DNA of 64,000 nucleotides, taken from the NCBI RefSeq assembly GCF_022201045.2, contig NC_068560.1, positions 35,551,001 through 35,615,000 of the forward strand, in the 5' to 3' direction. The DNA comes from Citrus sinensis. Taxonomy: Eukaryota > Streptophyta > Magnoliopsida > Sapindales > Rutaceae. Positions 26,495 through 38,640 of this stretch are shown piece by piece (the stretch's first letter is position 1; the number at the start of each line of letters is the position of its first letter). The notes below the pieces were generated by a model. That model was given only the letters and a program-made list of their open reading frames with translations. It ran no database searches and was not told the origin of the DNA. Both the position numbers and the translations under genes were made by a program.

Positions 26495-29400
26495 CTAACC
26501 ATCTATGACCTGTGAAGCTTGTGAGCCTTGAGTTGGATTTGGAGAAAGATTGTCAGCTTCATATCGGCCTGCACAAATATATATATATATAACTTCAGTA
26601 TCTATGAAGCATTCAGAAAATTATAACAATATCAAAAAACACCACATTACCTCTTCTTGCTCTACTACCTCGACCTCTACCTCTAGATGGCATTCCTCTT
26701 CCTCTGTCACCTCCTCTTACTCTGCTACCTTGACCCCTGTTACCTCCTCTTACGCTGCTACCTCGACCCCTGTTACCTCCTCTTCCCCTACTATGCGTAA
26801 ACCTCTCGTCTGGACTACTCATAACCTATTTAAATTGAAATATATAAATATAAAAAAAATTATGCAAAACTACAACAAACTAAAAATTATTCCATATTCA
26901 AACCAACATTTACCATTCTTTTTCTTCTCTTCGAAGTAGTTCCTGTATTAGAACTTTCTCCCGGCCCACTGAGACCCTATTTAAAATTACATATTCAACA
27001 AAAATTAATAAAGAATTAAGCTTGGTATACACAAAAATAATTAAAAAAGTAATACATTGATACCTGATTCTGAGCTCTTATTTGCCTTGCTATTGATGGC
27101 CTCAATGTGCACTTTCGGACATTGTGGTTCATCCCACCACAAAAGGAGCAGCATACATAGAATGATCTGTTTTTTTTCACTGGCTCAGTGGCTGCCCTCT
27201 TCCTTGACTTTTTCGGCCTTCCAATCTTCTTAGTAATCTCAGGCGGAGAAAGTTTTGGTCTATCACACGGTTCCCAAGTAACTTTATCAGGAATTGGTTT
27301 AAACATCACAGAATAAGTGTTCAAATATGCTTGTTTCGTGAAGTATTTTGGCAGGTACTCTTCTGTTGTGTGTCTTGCATGACTAATTGCAGCCATAGCA
27401 TGAGCACATGGGAGTCCGGATAGTTCCCAATGACCACAGTCGCAGGACCTGCTCACCAGATCAACAATGAACCTCCTCGCTGGATAATAACTCTTGTCTT
27501 TAACCTGAGAGCAATAGAATTTAAAAAAAAACATATATTATACATATAACTCTTTCTCTACTACAAGTGAATTCAGATTGTAATTTCAAGCAATTATAAA
27601 TATGTGTTTTACTTTAAACTTGATATACTCACAGTTCAGCTATATAAAAATATATTTGAAAACAAAAATATTTCAGATTTATACCTGAAAGTGAAGATCA
27701 CCAGAAGCCATTGCAGTCATCTTGCTTCCGGTCTCATAAGCATCATCTAATTCCTTTTTCACTCGAGGTGGAATATTGGACCAAGATTGTGCTTCTTTTC
27801 TTCTTTCTGTGAATAGTGTCATAAACATGCATCGAATTTCTTCAAGCATAGTCAGGCAAGGCTTCTCTCTATGGGGTAAGATCCAGCTGTTGAAGCACTC
27901 CGAAGTGTTATTACTTGTGCGATCTACTTTGCAATTATTGTCATACTCATATCTTGACCAAGTAAACCCAACAAGTTCTCTCTCCAACCACTGCCATGCC
28001 TCTAACTTCTCATTTTTCAACTTTTCCATTGCAGCTGCATGGTCAAACTTATTAGTGCTACTGACAGCTCTCCAAAACAGATTCCTCAAAGTAACTCCAG
28101 GATGATCTTTAGAGAAGTTAGAATATATATGTCTAGCACATGGCCTATGAAATGCAGTAGGCCATGTATTCCTAATTGCTCCCAACAAACCCTTTTGCCT
28201 ATCGCTGCAAAAGGTGATCTGATCTGATCCATTATCGAAATACGAATGCAGAATTTCTAAAAACCATGTCCAAGTTTCAGTGTTCTCTATCTCACACACT
28301 GCTATTGCTAATGGAACCATTCCATTATTAGCATCCATACTTACAGCAGCTAATAGAACTCCACCATACTTTGATTTCAAATGACATCCGTCTAACCCAA
28401 TGTATGGCCTACAACCATTATGAAGCGCATTTCTTTGGGCTGGAAATGCCATAAAAAATCTCTGAAATAACACTTTTTCTAGCCTAGTTACTGTATCGCA
28501 AAGTACTTTGCAAATTGCACCTGGATCATACTTCAGAATCACTGCAGCATATTGAAAGAGATCCTCATAGCCCCTTGCATGGTCTCCATGAATGTCTGTC
28601 CTTGCCCTTTCTCTAGCTCTATATAGCTTCAAATTCCCTATCCTCACACCAAATGTCTCTTGCATAAACTCGTGAAGAACAGAAATCTTCACATGGGGAT
28701 CCACAGCGACTTTGCTCTTTATTTTCTCTGCTATCCATTTGCTGGTCACATTCATTGACATTTCGGTCTGTCTGCAATCATGCTTATTCTGCAACTCTTT
28801 AATTACAAATCCACCCTTACCCCTGATTTTACCTCCCACCACATACCATGGACAGCCATCAGTCTTGCATTTACCGTAAAATCTCCTACGGTCATTGTAC
28901 ACCTTTGTAATTTCAAAGCTTTTATCCACCATCACTTCACCCAACACCTTCCTAAAGTGGTCAACATCATCAAACACGTCTCCTAACCTCAGCCTATGCT
29001 TACCATCATGCCTTGGCTTATACATATGCACTTCAATATAATCTTTCAATTGAGTAGTGCCCAAATCAAAATCTGAGTCAGATGTATTCGCCAAAAATTG
29101 AGGATCTGCATCAATTGATTCATCATCAGAGCTAGCTCCCCCATCATCCATAACTCCTGCATCCTCAGCTATGTTTTGGTGATTTATACGACTACCATCA
29201 GCAGCAAATTCCTTCTCAAAATCTGACAACCAATCATCATCGTCATTGTCATCAACATTCTGCTGAACATTCTCATTCCTAACATCTCTGCCTTCACTCT
29301 TGGAAGGTGATTCATCTTCATTAGCATCAGTCTCACACCCAACATTCTCAGCAAGGTTTGTTTGTGGCCCATGAATGCCTCCAGGCCTAGATAATGGTTC

Positions 29401-29781
29401 ATTTCCACTTTCATTTACCCATGCAACTTGCTCTGCAGATAGCTGAACTCCTAAGGCATGTAGCAGGGATTGTATCACTCCACCAAGTTCTAAATCAGGA
29501 CGTAGGGTTGGCAACACACTGACTTTAAATATTGGCACTTGTAATGAGTCATGTGCCGTGAACATAATCCGCAACATTGCATCAGTACCTACAATAACTT
29601 CCACATTATTCCTTGGGCTGGTGACAAGTAATTGCACACTTTCAGGAGTGGTTAACCCGTCTTCACTTGTAATCTTCACCACCTCATTCTTCAGCTGCAG
29701 CAGACTGCATTCATCTGGTTCAATCAACCCTTTACAATGGTTCTTGCCTTTGTAGATTATATGTAGTTGTATTGGTAACAT
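26495..29781 (-). CDS. MuDR-type transposase of the MULE (949 aa, 5 exons)
   Basis: Exons: 29781-27685, 27504-27064, 26976-26914, 26825-26651, 26568-26495 (2850 nt, no internal stop). Domains in order: an N-terminal PB1-like region (LPIQLHIIYKGKN, residues 1-~85), an acidic Asp/Glu-rich linker, the MuDR N-terminal zinc-binding domain (~250-340, CKTDGCPWYV ... NKHDC), and the MULE catalytic domain with Asp near 462 (IGLDGCHLK), Asp near 525 (CSDRQKG), CARHIYSNF and a downstream Glu. Then come a SWIM zinc finger (CDCGHWELSGLPCAHAM, ~715-735), a CCHC knuckle (CSFCGGMNHNVRKC) and an Arg/Gly-rich tail of RGR-type repeats. It cuts and pastes the element in the nucleus. The ATG at 29781 follows a possible acceptor site, so a 5' leader intron is possible. 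Confidence 0.93.
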
Positions 29782-30415
29782 GATCTGCAAAAAGCAACCA
29801 GTGAACAAAAATTAGTAACGTTAATTCTAGTAATATGAACATAACACAATTCACAACTTAATTATAAAAAGCAAACAATAACAGAAATTCTTATACTGGT
29901 AACAAGATCCACAATAAATAAGGAAAAATTCTCAAACCTAGATCTACAACAATAACAGAATTAACAAAAAATTAACAAAATTATAATGTCAGTACCATGG
30001 ACAACGACAAAGAACACATTAACAAAAAATTATGCTACAAAATTAATATTATAATCTATGAAATTCAAGTATTATTCACAACAAAAAACAAAAACAATTT
30101 AATTAACAAAAAAATTAATGAACAATAAGTGAATAAAAAGGCAGATCCAGCAACTCACTAGTGGAGTCGGCCGTCACTCAGTTGCCAGGGAGACAGATCG
30201 GAGACGGAGGTTTCACAGTGAAGTTGATCGTCACTCAGCAGCGATGAAGAGAGATCGGAGACGAAGGTTTCAGAATGAGAGAGGGGGTTTAGCTTAAATA
30301 TTCTGTCAAAACGCTGTGTTTTGCTTCAACTCAAAATTTCATTAATGCCCTTATTTTCGGAAATGGCTTTTATGCCCTTATTACATCAGCAACACATCAG
30401 TAATTTTTTAACGTT
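29782..30415 (-). promoter_or_regulatory. 5' region of the MULE transposase
   Basis: Non-coding. It holds two imperfect copies (~30160-30210 and ~30228-30275) of a unit containing GTCACTCAG and AGATCGGAGACG, which may be leader or promoter sequence. No TATA box is certain. Confidence 0.45.
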
Positions 30416-30538
30416 GTTAATGGATTGGTAGTAAAATGATAACCGCGCAAACCTTTGGTAGTAAAATGCACTTTTCGGCAAACCTTGGTACTGACATGAT
30501 ATGTCAGTAAAATTTTGGTAGTAAATTGATAATATCCC
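30416..30538 (-). repeat. Right terminal inverted repeat of the MULE
   Basis: Reverse-complement partner of 24996-25118, with about four differences. Confidence 0.92.
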
Positions 30539-30547
30539 AAAAAAAAA

Positions 30548-32520
30548 TACAGTATAAGATAAGAGGATACTAGTCCCAATCCCTGACAAAAAATTGAGAG
30601 TAACTTGGCATTTCTATCAGAGTTTTCCTTAGCTTGAAAAAAATTTACATGTAGTTGGTATGGTGCAAATTTCCATACAACTTCATTGATAAGATGTTTA
30701 GTGTTTGAAAATTCGAAATTGGAATTATTTCTGCTTGGAATTTTTCTTTTGACTTCATGAAGTAGGCGTTGGACTCTCTTATGCGTTGATTGTGATCTTT
30801 TAATTAATTTAGCAGACAAGCGAAAGATTAGCAAACATTTATTAGCAAGCCAAAAATTAAATTGTAAATAGTCAACAAAAGAAGAAAGCACGATTCGAAC
30901 AGAATAATAAATTGTGTTAATAGGCGGCCAATACATTTGCTTGTTGTGGAAGAATAACGGTTGGACACGTGTTCTTTTCTCCTTATCGAACATTCAAGTT
31001 TATGCCAACCAACAACATAAATTTTCAACAAAAAAAATTCGGGCAAATCTTACGTTTAATGTGTCTAATGTCTATTGTCATTTTAAATATCTGCATATGA
31101 ACATCCTTCATGCTTCACCTCAGATGCACTGAATTATGGAGAGTTTCATCAATAAAAACAATAGCAACCCCCATATTCAAGTCATTTCATCTTGTGATCT
31201 CAAAGTTTGTTACCCTTTTTGGAGGAAAATATTTTATTTTTCTTCCTTTTGATGCAAAATTTCAGAGCAGCAACTTATATAATTGCTCTCCAGGGTCTGA
31301 TCGAATAATTTTAAAGTAAATTTTTTTAATTGATTTCTTAAGCTCGAATATTAGGATAATTGAATCATTTTTAAGTAAACTTTTTAATTGATCTCTTAAG
31401 TTCGAATATTGGGATGATAGGGGGTTAAATGTATCAATTTGAGATTTTTTTTTTTCATCCCTATATTAAAAAAATTAAATATATTCAGCTAATTGTTTTA
31501 TGTCCTTTTTTTTTTCTTTTTCTGCTCCCTTTTTAATTGGGTTTATTGCGATTTGAAATTTCATGATTCATCTACGCGTTAATTCCTATTCTTATAACTT
31601 TTTGCGATGAATAATTTAATTGCATAGAATTGTGATTTTAAAATTTTACTCAGTTCTTAATAGTTCATTGTATTTAAAAAAGAAAAAGAAAGAAAACAGC
31701 ATTATAATTTTGACAGAATCGGAGATAAAATAAAACGTTGAAAGTAGCTAGACGATATCAAGACAACTTCAAATTTCAAAACGAAAAAAACAAAGACAAA
31801 GTGGGGCGAGTGATGATATCTTCGTTGCCGTTTCAACTTTTTGTGCATTATTTTATGGTATAGGATGTTATAGGCTTTCGAGGTTTCACGTCGCCTAATA
31901 ATGCCTCTCTCTTTTTTTGTTCGTATAGTCTTGATCTGGGTCTGGGCACATGCTTTTTCGCTTTGTTTTAATTTTGAAGAGCTGAGCTCTATGTTGCTGC
32001 CCTAACGTACAAATTATTTTTTTTCACAGATAAATTATACATGTACACATACATTGTTGACGGATAAATAATGAAGCGAAAGAGGAAATTTGATTTGATT
32101 AATTATCTCTGCGTGCATGTCAATATTAGTTGTTGGCTTTTTTTCTTTTTTTTTTTACTGGATAATAATATAAACTCTTTTTAATTTCAACGTCCACTCG
32201 TGGCCATCATTTTCAACGTCTAATTGGAGGCATCCAGGAGCAATGGGTCAATGCATGGTGTGGAGCAGCGGGATTTCAAATTCAATCAGCTGTGTAAAAT
32301 GGATCTTGAAAAATGAAAATGAATCCAAGGGTGGTGGTGGTGGTGGTGGGCCATCATAACAGGAAGTAGGTTATTTTACGAAGGAAAGAAAAGAAAAGAG
32401 GGAATCCCATGTGACTTGCGGGGTGAGACTTTGACGCAGCTTCCGGTGTCCGGTTAAAGAGGAGCTCCTGGTCCCACAAAACCCCCCCACCTCTTTCACT
32501 GAATGACTTTTGCATTAAAA
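30548..32520. other. Intergenic, no gene recognised
   Basis: AT-rich DNA with T-runs and a (GGT)n tract near 32334-32348. The small frames near 30828-31319 show no domain. Confidence 0.5.
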
Positions 32521-32529
32521 GCTGTTAAA

Positions 32530-32963
32530 GGTCAACTCTACATTACTGTCCCCAACTAACCTCTCTCCGATTTTACCGAGTCATCGATTTCCAACGGATC
32601 ATCACAACCTTTTGACCTTATCCCTCTCATCATTTTACACGGTCTCCAAGCGGTTTATCCCGTTACCGGGACCCACGTCAATGAGGCAGTCAACATCCTG
32701 ACAAAATCTGCCACCTGGGATGTTTTTATTGGAGGTTGGGTTCGACAGGTCAGTCATTTCTGATGCCTTGCATTGCATTTGCGAGAGGGCATCAGTTTGA
32801 CTCGAATCTATAACAAAACAAAGCCAAGCGCACCACACCCCCCACTTTTATCATCAATCTTTAATAAGTCATTGTATTGTTTCTTTGCTTTTTCCTTTTT
32901 CTTTGCTTTCTTTCATCGTCATTTTAACAAATTTTCCTTGCCTTGGACAACAAGATTTAAATA
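32530..32963 (+). promoter_or_regulatory. WRKY gene promoter with three W-boxes and a TATA box
   Basis: W-box cores: GGTCAA (TTGACC on minus) at 32530-32535, TTGACC at 32612-32617 and AGTCAA (TTGACT on minus) at 32688-32693. A TATA-like TTTAAATA lies at 32956-32963, about 45 bp before the ATG. WRKY proteins bind W-boxes, so auto- or cross-regulation by WRKY factors is likely (established for the family, inferred here). Confidence 0.65.
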
Positions 32964-33006
32964 GCCTCTGGGCTTTGGCTCTTATTAGCGCACGGTTTTA
33001 AAAGAA

Positions 33007-34404
33007 ATGGCCGTGGAGCTGATGATGGGTTACGGTTGCGGTGATAGTTTTGCAGCAGCTGTCAAGATGGAAGAGAACGCTGTGCAAGAAGCTGCATCCG
33101 AAGGTATGCAGAGCATTGGTGAGTTCATAAAATTATTGTCTCGAAGTGGTCAAGTACCATCTGAACAAAAAACACAGTACCAAGAATCCACATCTCCCTC
33201 TCCAACAAATCTCGAACCCGACAAGGAAATCAAGGTCGCAGCTGAAGTGGCCGTGAACAATTTCAAGAAAGTTATTTCTCTACTTGGTAGACCAAGAACA
33301 GGGCATGCAAGATTCAGAAGAGCTCCTGTTGGTAGCCCTCCTCCTCCTCCTCCTCCTCCTCCTCAAAAAGAAGAAAAAGTACATCTTCAAGAACCAGCAG
33401 GGCCATCAGTTCAATCTACAAATCATCTTTCAAAGGAACAAGTTTCTGCCTTCAAGGTTTATTGCCCTACCCCTGTTCATCGTCTGCCTCCGTTGCCTCA
33501 CCAGGTTCATAAGAGTAATCCTAATTCTACCGTGGTGACTAAGTCCGATCATGTGCCAAGTAGTATCAATTTCTCAGCCTCTGCCACAAATTCTTTCATA
33601 TCCTCGCTCACAGGCACAGCAGGGGATACCGACAGCATACAACCTTCTTTCTCATCTGGGTTTCAATTTACCACACCATCATCAGCTGGAAAGCCACCTC
33701 TGTCTTCTTCCTCGCTCAAGAGAAAGTGCAATTCCATGGATGATGCTGCTCTCAAGTGTGGCTCATCTTCAGGGCGCTGCCATTGCTCCAAGAAGAGGTT
33801 GGCTTCATTTCTTTAACAATCAATTTCATTTGTTCTATTTTTCGTTTGATTTAATTCTGATTAGGTTTATGTTAAATTGAAAATCTGTGCAGAAAATCAA
33901 GGATTAAGAGAGTGACTAGAGTTCCAGCGATAAGCTCTAAGATGGCTGATATTCCACCTGATGATTACTCCTGGAGAAAGTATGGCCAGAAACCCATCAA
34001 AGGTTCTCCTCATCCAAGGTGCGCAAGTGTTAACTGACTCGCTCGGTTCATTTCTCGAACATAATCGTTTCACTGCAGCATCCACTAACTCCTCCTCCTA
34101 ATGACGCCATTCGGCATTAATTGTGTTTGTCTAGTGGGGCTGATTGATTTGACTTTTTCACGTGCTGACATTATAATCTGAGTTGACTCAGGGCCTGAGT
34201 GTCTGAATTCTCATTAGTTTCTTTGGTGTCTCCATTTTCAGGGGATATTACAAGTGTAGTAGCGTGAGAGGCTGTCCAGCACGCAAACACGTGGAACGTG
34301 CACTTGACGATCCAATGATGCTGATTGTCACATACGAAGGTGATCACAACCACGCCTTCGCTGTTCATGATGCACCTGCTGCTATGGTCCTCGAGTCATC
34401 TTAG
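33007..34404 (+). CDS. WRKY transcription factor, group IId (359 aa, 3 exons)
   Basis: Exons 33007-33797, 33893-34018 and 34242-34404 (1080 nt). Seen in order: a calmodulin-binding-type stretch ([15 protein letters not shown]), the group IId HARF motif (GHARFRRAP), a polyproline run from a CCT repeat, the basic plant zinc-cluster/NLS ([16 protein letters not shown] ... [14 protein letters not shown]), then one WRKY domain with WRKYGQK and a C2H2 zinc site (C-x5-C ... H-x-H, ending EGDHNHAF). The intron within the domain falls at the Pro-Arg/Gly-Tyr-Tyr position typical of group IId. The tail ends VLESS as in the WRKY7/11/15/17 branch. Nuclear DNA-binding regulator; relatives respond to calcium, pathogens and stress. 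Confidence 0.95.
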
Positions 34405-34576
34405 TCAAACCCATCCAACGGCCAAAAACAACATTTCCGAAAAGATGGAAATTGCGTGGGGGCAGATCAGGCGATCAGCACCGTGCTCGAATGGTCAACG
34501 TAGATACTGTTGGGCTCTGGCGTGTCCACAAGAATATTGACAAGTGAGGTTACCTTAGCATTTAAAAAAGGAGGAA

Positions 34577-34616
<40 letters not shown>

Positions 34617-37600
34617 GATTCCTTTGTTTTTGGTTTCTCTTTTTTTCTTGTTGAAGACTTTTGTTTAAAGAGATTTAAAAAGAAATAGTAAAAAGTGTAG
34701 AAAATGTGGATTTTGTGGGAGTTGAATCATGCAAGTAGTGTTTTTTTCCTTTTTTTTTTTTAATTTTCTTATTGTTCTTATACTCAAATGGAATTTAGCT
34801 TTTTTTATGAATTGTATCTATGTACCCGATGGTGGTGGTGGTGGTGGTGGTGGGGTTCTTGTTAGGATGCTTACTTTATTTTATTCCAATTTTCACTCGA
34901 ATAATATGCAATTTTAAATGAGAAAAATGGCGCTGCAGTCAATGGCACCGAAAAATGTTTATTATTTTAGAGGAGGATGTGTCGTTTATGCGACGGTTGA
35001 CCCTTAGATTGCTATTTTAAAGGGTTAGGATACGTTGTAATCGCTTTATCATAGAGCACTTCGTTGTAATCACATAATTTAGGTGATGATGTATTTTTAT
35101 TTATTTATTATTTTACTTATAATTCATTCTTTATCCTTAGAGCAAGGTGGGATTGCCCTAGTTTAATTATGATAAAAAATGGTTGAAGAGAAGGACAAGT
35201 CTTGGTGGTGGTTTTGTCAAGTTGCAATTGGTGTATTTTCCTCGGGTGCTTTGAGAATGAAGCGATATGATTCCTTTAAGACTTTCCGATAAAGCATTTG
35301 CGACAGTGACCCCACCAAAAATAGAGTGCGAATACAATGCAAAGTCAAAGTGGCTGGTTTGGTTGATGATAATTCGGCCTCCCCCACTAATTGCTTACTG
35401 CTCTCATGCACTTTAGAATTAATTATGCTTTAATGAGGATTAATCACATTTACTTGGTTACTGTATAGCGCGCGTGTATATATATATATATATAATTATT
35501 TTTAGATGCGGATATCTGTTTTTTTTTTAATACGAACATACATATTATTAAATTGTGTGGTATAAAAGAGTTAATTTTTTAATAAATTATAAAATCGTAT
35601 AGTTTTAAGAAATTAAAAATTAACTCTTTTAAATGTCATAATTTTAAAATGCGTACGTATGAACAAAAATGAGGACAATGAGAGAAGAGATGTATGTAGG
35701 GCCTTTTGCAATTTTTAAAAGCCACACTTGCTCGACAACATGGCACGGCATCTATTGTAACTTGAACCTTTGGCCGTATTTGAGATGTCTATTTTTTTAA
35801 AAAAAATTTAAAATGAATTATTGGCTGACCAAGGAACCTGGTGCAATTTAAAACTGTCAATACGTTTGTTTTGTTTCACACTGTCAGTAACTTTTTGAAT
35901 TATTATGTGTACAGTTCATTGTTATATGGAATCTGTCTGAATGTAAACGCTTATATTTGTTAAGAGTATTGATTATCTTGGAGCTATTTTAAAGTAAAGT
36001 ATAAATTATAATTTCACACGTAAAGTGATAAATAATAAAAAATATATTATAATTTTAATCGTGTGATTATAAAAATATGTTCTACCTTAGAGCGATTCCA
36101 ACACAACCAAATCCTTGTTAAATAATAGTTCGAAAATCTATTCATCTATTCATCTATCCTTATACGACGAGAAAAGTTACTCTCTTCGAAACTTGAACCC
36201 GTGCCCTCAAAATAGGGCTTTATTGCATAAAACGATTCACATGATTTGATGTTTATATCACGGTAGAGAACATGCATACGGTTGAGTTTTCCATTTAGAT
36301 TCAAATGTTCCATTTTATTAATTGGTCAAAAGACCCTTGGTCAGTGCTCCTAAAATCAATTCTTCCAGTATGGAGCACCTTCATTGATGATTAAGTTCAT
36401 TTGTATAGGCTTGTTTTCTTAGACTAAACTATTTATTATTGTTAATTATTAATCTTAAATAAATATAATGCTATTAAATAATATAACAATATTATTTAAA
36501 TAAATATGATATTATTATTTTTTAAAAATCTGACATATTATATTTCAATCAATAGAATTATATTATATTTAATAACGGAACGATAAAAAAGGAAGAGGTG
36601 AAAGTGGATTTCCACTCTTATCTTCCCCAATCGGAGTGGGAATCCCACTCTTCGCTTAAAAAATGAGTGGGACTCAAGCAATGAAACACCAACTCCCCTT
36701 CTTAAATAAATAAATAAATATTGTTGTGGGAGCAATCGAGACACTACTCTCACTTTAATAAGTAAACATAACATTATGTTATCTCTTTCTTAGGAAAAAA
36801 AATTGAAAAGAAAGCATACTCTAAATGATACACATGTTATTGTATAATTGCCAAGATTTCATACTCAATTACAGTGATCATAAGCATGGGATTAGCAATC
36901 CAAACAAGCAAAAGCACGAGGAGATTGTTTTTATATCGATGATAAAGTCTCTTGAGTAACTTATAATTTCCTCTTAAGAAAAAAAAAAAAAAACACTTAT
37001 AACTTGTTTTACATTGCTTTTTATGGTGCCAATGAACAACTAACCGTACGCATAATTATCGAAGGACAGATTAGGTTCGAGCATTTTTCTGGGTCATAAG
37101 TAGAGTGTTATAGACTATTGATACTTCTCCAAAATCATTTTTTAAGCCCTTGGATATTTAAAAACCTATATCAAAATTATACGGAGGACATAATATATCT
37201 AATTAAACATGTTTTGAATACATTATAGAAGTGATTGTTTTACAGGAAATCTTTAAATTATTATTTTTGCTAAAGAAGAGAATATCTTTATGATTATGGG
37301 GTGTGAATAATAAGAAAGAAAATTGAAAGATTGTGATTGAATGGGAAATTATTTTAGTTAAAGTTTGCCACTGAAAGTGAAAGGGGTTTTTTAAACGTTA
37401 TAAGAAATATATTTTATTTTAAAATATTTGAATGGGTAAATAAAGGAAAGTGTTTTCAAAGATTTAAATTGGGGTATTAATAGTGTAGAGGTGAACTGAG
37501 CTAGCATGGTTTTGAGCCTAGGCCCACAAGTCCTTGTCGTAACTTGGTTTTTCAAGAACAAGGAAACCTAAGGGCCGTTTTAAGTTTCAACACCATGGGT

Positions 37601-38640
37601 CAATCTCATATCATTTGGCCCAGGTCCAGGCAGTGGGGGCAAAACGCAAATTCCAGAAATGGGCCTTGGGAATGGGAATTGTATTATGTATTTTCAATAA
37701 CTTATGAGCCCACGTACTTATTCTCATTCCTTTTCTAAATAAATAACCAGTAACAGTATTGGGATTCCGGAACGTGATTTTTTAATTTTCTATTTTAAAT
37801 TAAGTAGAGCCAATTACAATATGTGCTTTAATATTTTATTTTTATACTGAAGTAGATTTGCCCTTTTTTTAATTATTTTTATAATCTTTTGATTAATAAA
37901 AATCTCATTTATTTTGTTCCCATATTTTCTTTATCCTTAACCTTTGGATTTATCTTTAACCTTTGAATTATAGCCATATCTAACCATCACCAAGTCGGAT
38001 TTATTGGATGGGGTGAGTCACTGCCCCACATCAAACTTAAATTACTTCGTCAATTACTCAATTTATGTTCCCATTAAAACAGTACATTACTTGCATCTCA
38101 AATTATACCCAACTGTGAACTCACATGGCACCGTCCATACGCATAGGTCAAAAAGAATTCCCCCAACATAACTTGACAGGTGTGACACACAAGAAAAATT
38201 AAAAGAAGAGCTAAAACATAAAAGCAGCAGACTAGAGAGTGGGACTCACAGGCAGGAGGGGCCCTTTCTCGCCTTGCCGGAACACCAATCATAAAGAGTA
38301 TGCTGGTAACCGTACACATTAAAGATTTAGATATTAAGAGCTGATACTTCTTTCAATTTTTTTTTTTCTTCGCCCACTCCCTTTCCCTTCACGTGATTCT
38401 GAGTATGCAGTCCCAGCCAGCTGCTTCTTATCAGCTCTTACAATGACATTACATGCTTTGTCACTTAACTGAAACCTTCCATCACCACCTCTTCCCTTTC
38501 TCTCAAGTCTCTGCCCTGTCAAGGGAATGAAATGGACCTGTAATAGTTACTTTTTACAGCGAAAGGTCAAATAAACTGAGAAGAGGAAGAAGAGTGCCCC
38601 TGTTTCCTGTTTCAGTTTTCATTACACTAACCAAAACACC
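34405..38640. other. Large intergenic region without a recognised gene
   Basis: Includes the 3' UTR of the WRKY gene, a (TA)n tract (34584-34613), a (GGT)n tract (34837-34853), another (TA)n near 35477-35493, and a partial hAT-like element near 36590-36772. Nothing else coding is supported. The last few hundred bases should hold the receptor-kinase promoter. Confidence 0.55.
36590..36772. mobile_element. Partial hAT-like non-autonomous element
   Basis: Contains GGAGTGGGAATCCCACTC and AGTGGGACTC blocks and ends AATAAGTAAACATAAC, resembling the right part of the element at 44389-45247. The matching left end was not found, so it is probably a truncated relative. Confidence 0.45.

Larger units (their letters stand above)
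24987..30547. mobile_element. Complete Mutator-like transposable element (5543 bp), probably autonomous
   Basis: The element spans 24996-30538. Its ends are inverted repeats of about 120 bp (24996-25118 and 30416-30538) starting GGGATATTATCAATTTAC, and I count about four mismatches between them. Both sides are flanked by nine A residues (24987-24995 and 30539-30547), the expected 9-bp target duplication, although an A-run is a weak marker. Inside lie a spliced, intact MuDR-type transposase (minus) and a small zf-GRF protein (plus), which converge on a region of short direct repeats. Near-identical ends and an open transposase suggest a recent insertion and possible activity (inference). Confidence 0.92.

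Noticed and set aside
27776..28227. Plus-strand frames inside the MULE
   Set aside because: Antisense shadows of the transposase catalytic domain.
36180..36225. GGGTTCAAG-like B-box on the minus strand, near GTGCCCTC
   Set aside because: No A-box at the right spacing and no flanking duplication; could be a SINE scrap but unsupported.
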